Positions 7,756-9,592 of a stretch of 9,592 nt of DNA are shown here, in pieces (position 1 is the first letter of the stretch; each line of letters opens with the position of its first letter). The notes under the pieces were generated by a model, which searched no databases, was not told where the DNA came from, and saw nothing but the letters and a program-made list of their open reading frames with translations. The position numbers were made by a program, and so were the translations under genes. Source of the stretch: Clostridiales bacterium (GTDB taxonomy: Bacteria > Bacillota > Clostridia > Oscillospirales > Acutalibacteraceae); contig JAJQGZ010000116.1 of the NCBI GenBank assembly GCA_021200075.1, positions 1-9,592 of the forward strand, given 5' to 3'.

Positions 7756-8306
7756 GCCCCCTCTCTGCAATATGGAATAAATATATACGAGCTTTCGCCC
7801 GCCGTAATTTTGTCCCCGTCCGAAAGCTCCGCCGCTTCCGTAAGGCTTTTGCCGTTAAAGTAAGTAAGCCCGTTACCCGGGGAAACAAAAACTTTGCGCT
7901 TTGCGGATCGTATGTAATTACAAAATGCTTTTCACGGCTGATATGCAAATCGTTGATTTTAATATCGTTTTTCATTGACCGACCTACGGAGTTATTGTTA
8001 ATATGCACTTCAAAGGAGCGGCCTCTGTTTTCCCCCTCGATACCGACTATCCAACCTGCAACAGGGTCGATGTTATTCTTTTGCATAAATATTCCGACCG
8101 TCTTTTTGCGGATTATCGTCGCTTGAGTTCTGCGAATCGTTGCTTATATGCGCAAACTCGGGAGATGCCGGCTTGAACACTGCCACGGTTTTATCCGAAC
8201 TGTCAACAACCGGAGAAAACGGAGAATTCATTCTTTTACAGTGCGGACACTCATTATATTTTGAATTATCATAATAATGCTTGTTTTTGCACTGAACTAT
8301 TGCCAT
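7752..8306 (-). CDS. Zinc ribbon-FHA protein, first gene of the block; two compensating frameshifts
   Basis: The start ATG at 8306-8304 follows GGAGGGAG. The reconstructed protein is 184 aa. A CHCC zinc ribbon (C6, H10, C20, C23; CKNKHYYD...CPHC) is followed by a linker with T40-VAVF and T69-VGIF, then an FHA domain (about 82-184) with SVGRSMKNDIKI, ISREKH, YFNGKSL and DGDKI. Frame breaks: one extra A in the run at 8107-8103 (without it DNPQKTVGIF continues in frame) and one missing base at 7895-7887 (restoring it gives AKVFVSPGNGLTYFNG). They compensate, so the natural stop TGA (7754-7752) still overlaps the VWA start by four bases. That preserved overlap argues that the upstream indels are either recent or artefacts. 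It is a paralogue of the gene at 2581-3333 and probably a kinase substrate/adaptor. Confidence 0.76.
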
Positions 8307-8380
8307 ATATTACTCCCTCCGTCAAAAACCGAAATCAACACGCCGAACAACAAAAAACAGAAAAAATATAAAAAACATAA

Positions 8381-8416
8381 ACAGAAAAGCAGACCCGTGC
8401 ATTTGCACAGACCTGC
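8381..8416 (-). terminator. Rho-independent terminator upstream of the FHA operon
   Basis: On the minus strand, GCAGGTCTGTGCA (8416-8404) pairs with TGCACGGGTCTGC (8401-8389), giving up to 13 bp with three G-U pairs. It is followed by TTTTCTGTTT and further T-rich sequence. It lies 75 bp before the first operon start but downstream of the promoter at 8744-8772, so it either ends a small transcript or attenuates the operon. Confidence 0.72.
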
Positions 8417-8425
8417 CTGATTGCG

Positions 8426-8536
8426 TTACAAATAAGCCGAAGAAATACGGCTTGAAGAATTATATTCAATTTGTGAACCGAGTGTATTAATACAAAAATA
8501 TGTTTTGCAATTTTTTACGAAAATATTGATATCCAA
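8426..8536 (-). CDS. Possible 36-residue small protein or leader peptide
   Basis: A TTG start (8536-8534) has GGGAGG exactly 7 nt upstream, and the frame runs 36 codons to TAA, ending 9 nt before the terminator hairpin. The peptide begins MDINIFVKNCKTYFC and ends EYNSSSRISSAYL. It has two Cys four residues apart (CKTYFC) and a Ser-rich tail whose codons overlap the AAGCCG/CGGCTT hairpin. I recognise no family. The RBS spacing and terminator favour expression; the AT-rich composition and non-ATG start make chance quite possible. Confidence 0.35.
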   Translation of the reverse strand: MDINIFVKNCKTYFCINTLGSQIEYNSSSRISSAYL

Positions 8537-8743
8537 GACCGCACCTCCCGACGCAAATATGCGAAGCAGTTTTTCGATTCAATAATAAATCAAAATAAAA
8601 AATGAACGGCAGCAATGACGGTGGCTTGCAAATCTTGCAAAAATATTTCAGTTTGGAATTATATACTCAGTCCTCCGATTTAGCTTTCAGTAAGCGAATA
8701 ATGCCTCATTCAAACTGTTTTTCATTTTTATTTTTATTACAGC

Positions 8744-8772
8744 ATTATACCAAATATTTACACATATTGCAA
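8744..8772 (-). promoter_or_regulatory. Sigma-A type promoter for the FHA operon or its leader
   Basis: A perfect -10 TATAAT (8749-8744) is separated by 17 bp from TTGCAA (8772-8767, four of six matches to TTGACA). It lies downstream of the eda terminator and upstream of the structured leader, with transcription starting near 8737. Confidence 0.65.
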
Positions 8773-8825
8773 TATTTTTTAATAAATTATTATATTATAT
8801 TAAAAGAAATATTAAATAAAACAGT

Positions 8826-8860
8826 AAAAAAACTGTTTACACACAATCGGTGCAAACAGT
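8826..8860 (-). terminator. Rho-independent terminator of eda
   Basis: The stem CTGTTTGCAC (8859-8850) pairs with GTGTAAACAG (8842-8833), one G-U pair, with a 7-nt loop and then T7 (8832-8826). It sits 12 nt after the eda stop. A T5 run on the other side means it could also work on the plus strand. Confidence 0.85.
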
Positions 8861-8871
8861 TTTTGGATATT

Positions 8872-9531
8872 TTACTTTTTTGCCATTTCTTCACGGGCTT
8901 CTTTGATTCTTTGAACAAAGATTTTACCGGTTTCGGTAATCTTGTTATAATCGCCGGTTTTTGCTCCGGCAATCAGCGACGAGCCTGCTCCTACAGCAAC
9001 GGCTCCGGCTTTTATCCAATCCTTGACATTATTGATGTCAACTCCGCCTGACGGCATCATAACCGCATTCGGAATCGGGCCGTGAATATCCTTGATAAAT
9101 GTTGTGCCTGCAATATCGCCGGGGAAAATTTTGAGCACATCGGCTCCGCATTCCATTGCACGGACAGCCTCTGTCGGAGTGTAGATACCGGGCATTGAGG
9201 GAACGCCGTAGCGGTTGCAGGTTTTAACTGTCTCCGGGTCAAAATAAGGAGCGACAATATATTCTGCTCCCGCAAGAATTGCTATACGAGCGGTGGCGGC
9301 GTCCATAACGGTGCCTGCGCCGATAATGATTTCGCCGTTGCTGTACTTTGCACACATAGCTTCTATAAGCTCGTCTGCGTGCGGAACCGTAAATGTAAGT
9401 TCTATAGCGGCTACACCGCCTGCAATACAAGCGTCGGTAATCTTTTCCGCCTGCTCAACGGATTGGGCACGAACTACCGCAACTATTCCGACTTCCTGAA
9501 TTTTTGACAGAGTTTTGATTTTATCAGACAT
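8872..9531 (-). CDS. eda: 2-dehydro-3-deoxy-phosphogluconate / 4-hydroxy-2-oxoglutarate aldolase
   Basis: This is a class I (Schiff-base) aldolase of 219 aa, the usual length, complete from ATG 9531-9529 to TAA 8874-8872. It splits KDPG to pyruvate and glyceraldehyde 3-phosphate at the end of the Entner-Doudoroff and hexuronate routes; many members also cleave 4-hydroxy-2-oxoglutarate. Visible family marks in order: VAVVRAQS, AIELTFTVP with the catalytic Glu, IIGAGTV, YIVAPYFDPE, PSMPGIYTPTEA, VLKIFPGD with the Schiff-base Lys, and MPSGGVD in the phosphate site. The frame is clean, in contrast to the damaged genes to its left. It is separated from them by its own terminator and a new promoter, so it belongs to a different unit; a KDG kinase or uronate genes may lie upstream outside the window. 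The ribosome binding site is weak (AAGAAG region). Confidence 0.93.
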   Translation of the reverse strand: MSDKIKTLSKIQEVGIVAVVRAQSVEQAEKITDACIAGGVAAIELTFTVPHADELIEAMCAKYSNGEIIIGAGTVMDAATARIAILAGAEYIVAPYFDPETVKTCNRYGVPSMPGIYTPTEAVRAMECGADVLKIFPGDIAGTTFIKDIHGPIPNAVMMPSGGVDINNVKDWIKAGAVAVGAGSSLIAGAKTGDYNKITETGKIFVQRIKEAREEMAKK

Positions 9532-9541
9532 CTTTCTTCTT

Positions 9542-9570
9542 GTATGATATAGTTAGCTATTAAATCATAC
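9542..9570. promoter_or_regulatory. Imperfect palindrome just upstream of eda, possible operator
   Basis: GTATGAT (9542-9548) and ATCATAC (9564-9570) are perfect inverted 7-mers 15 bp apart, with a TAGCTA-like centre. It lies 10-38 bp before the eda start, where a sugar-acid-responsive repressor could bind. A TATGAT on the minus strand inside it could double as a -10, but the -35 is unclear at the window edge. Confidence 0.35.
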
Positions 9571-9592
9571 CCTTTCATAAAATTTACGCTTA

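Larger units (their letters stand above)
8381..8737 (-). ncRNA. Candidate structured leader or small RNA between promoter and terminator
   Basis: The interval between the predicted transcription start (about 8737) and the terminator is about 350 nt, AT-rich, and contains inverted repeats that can fold on the minus strand: CAGTTTG (8717-8711) with CAAACTG (8655-8649); CGCA-TATT-TGCG around 8562-8551; AAGCCG (8453-8448) with CGGCTT (8439-8434). I do not recognise a known riboswitch or T-box core. It may instead be just the transcript of the small ORF at 8426-8536. Confidence 0.3.

Noticed and set aside
7887..8107. Programmed ribosomal frameshifting in the first zinc ribbon-FHA gene
   Set aside because: The two sites need opposite shifts, lack a canonical X-XXY-YYZ heptamer followed by a clear structure, and sit on simple homopolymers. 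Error or mutation is simpler.
8521..8580. T-box or similar riboswitch suggested by GGGAGGTGCGG
   Set aside because: The string does not match the conserved T-box antiterminator sequence, no specifier-loop pattern is visible, and the operon has no amino-acid or tRNA-related genes. GGGAGG is better explained as an RBS.
8602..9051. 149-codon plus-strand open frame reaching into eda
   Set aside because: There is no RBS before its ATG. The first part covers AT-rich leader, then the eda terminator, then antisense of eda.
1..9592. tRNA/rRNA genes, CRISPR array, insertion sequence
   Set aside because: No cloverleaf-like or rRNA sequence, no regularly spaced repeats with spacers and no transposase or terminal inverted repeats seen on either strand.

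Overview
The window looks like a piece of a low-to-moderate-GC Gram-positive genome, most likely a Clostridia/Ruminococcus-type Firmicute. This is inferred from strong AGGAGG-type ribosome binding sites, TTG/GTG/ATG start use, a TTGCAA-N17-TATAAT promoter, and the family content: a cytoplasmic Hanks-type kinase, a PP2C phosphatase, CHCC zinc ribbons and DUF4234-like membrane segments. No rRNA or tRNA is present to fix the taxonomy.

Every supported gene is on the minus strand, so transcription runs right to left. At the right end is a complete KDPG/KHG aldolase gene (eda, 9531-8872) with its own Rho-independent terminator at 8860-8826. Next comes about 560 bp without a long gene (8871-8307). 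It holds a good promoter (8772-8744), several small inverted repeats, a 36-codon mini-ORF with a well placed RBS (8536-8426), and a second strong minus-strand terminator (8416-8381). This terminator sits between the promoter and the main operon, so the operon is either attenuated or preceded by a separate small transcript.

The rest (8306 to 1) is one tightly packed block of eight genes: zinc ribbon-FHA protein; secreted/transmembrane VWA-FHA protein (ATGA overlap with the previous gene); zinc ribbon-Ser/Thr kinase-FHA; PP2C phosphatase; a second zinc ribbon-FHA protein with repeated Thr motifs; DUF4234-like membrane protein-FHA; four-helix membrane protein-FHA; and a truncated gene that begins with two FHA domains. 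Seven of the eight carry FHA (phosphothreonine-binding) domains. With one kinase and one phosphatase, they form a self-contained phospho-Thr signalling module with a membrane and cell-surface arm. By analogy, the tandem-FHA protein at the left edge could be the N-terminus of an EssC/FtsK-SpoIIIE-like ATPase of a type VII-like secretion system, but no ATPase domain is visible here.

The reading frames are unusually damaged. In the FHA block I can place seven single-base indels, mostly at homopolymers, and four in-frame stops (three TAG, one TAA), yet the conserved protein continues on the far side each time. Eda, the VWA gene and the visible part of the left-edge gene are intact. Sequencing or assembly error and real decay are the simplest explanations. 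Two patterns deserve checking: the stops in the two paralogous membrane-FHA genes fall at the same domain boundary, and TAG is never used as a genuine terminal stop here. Coordinates below give the reconstructed full-length genes.
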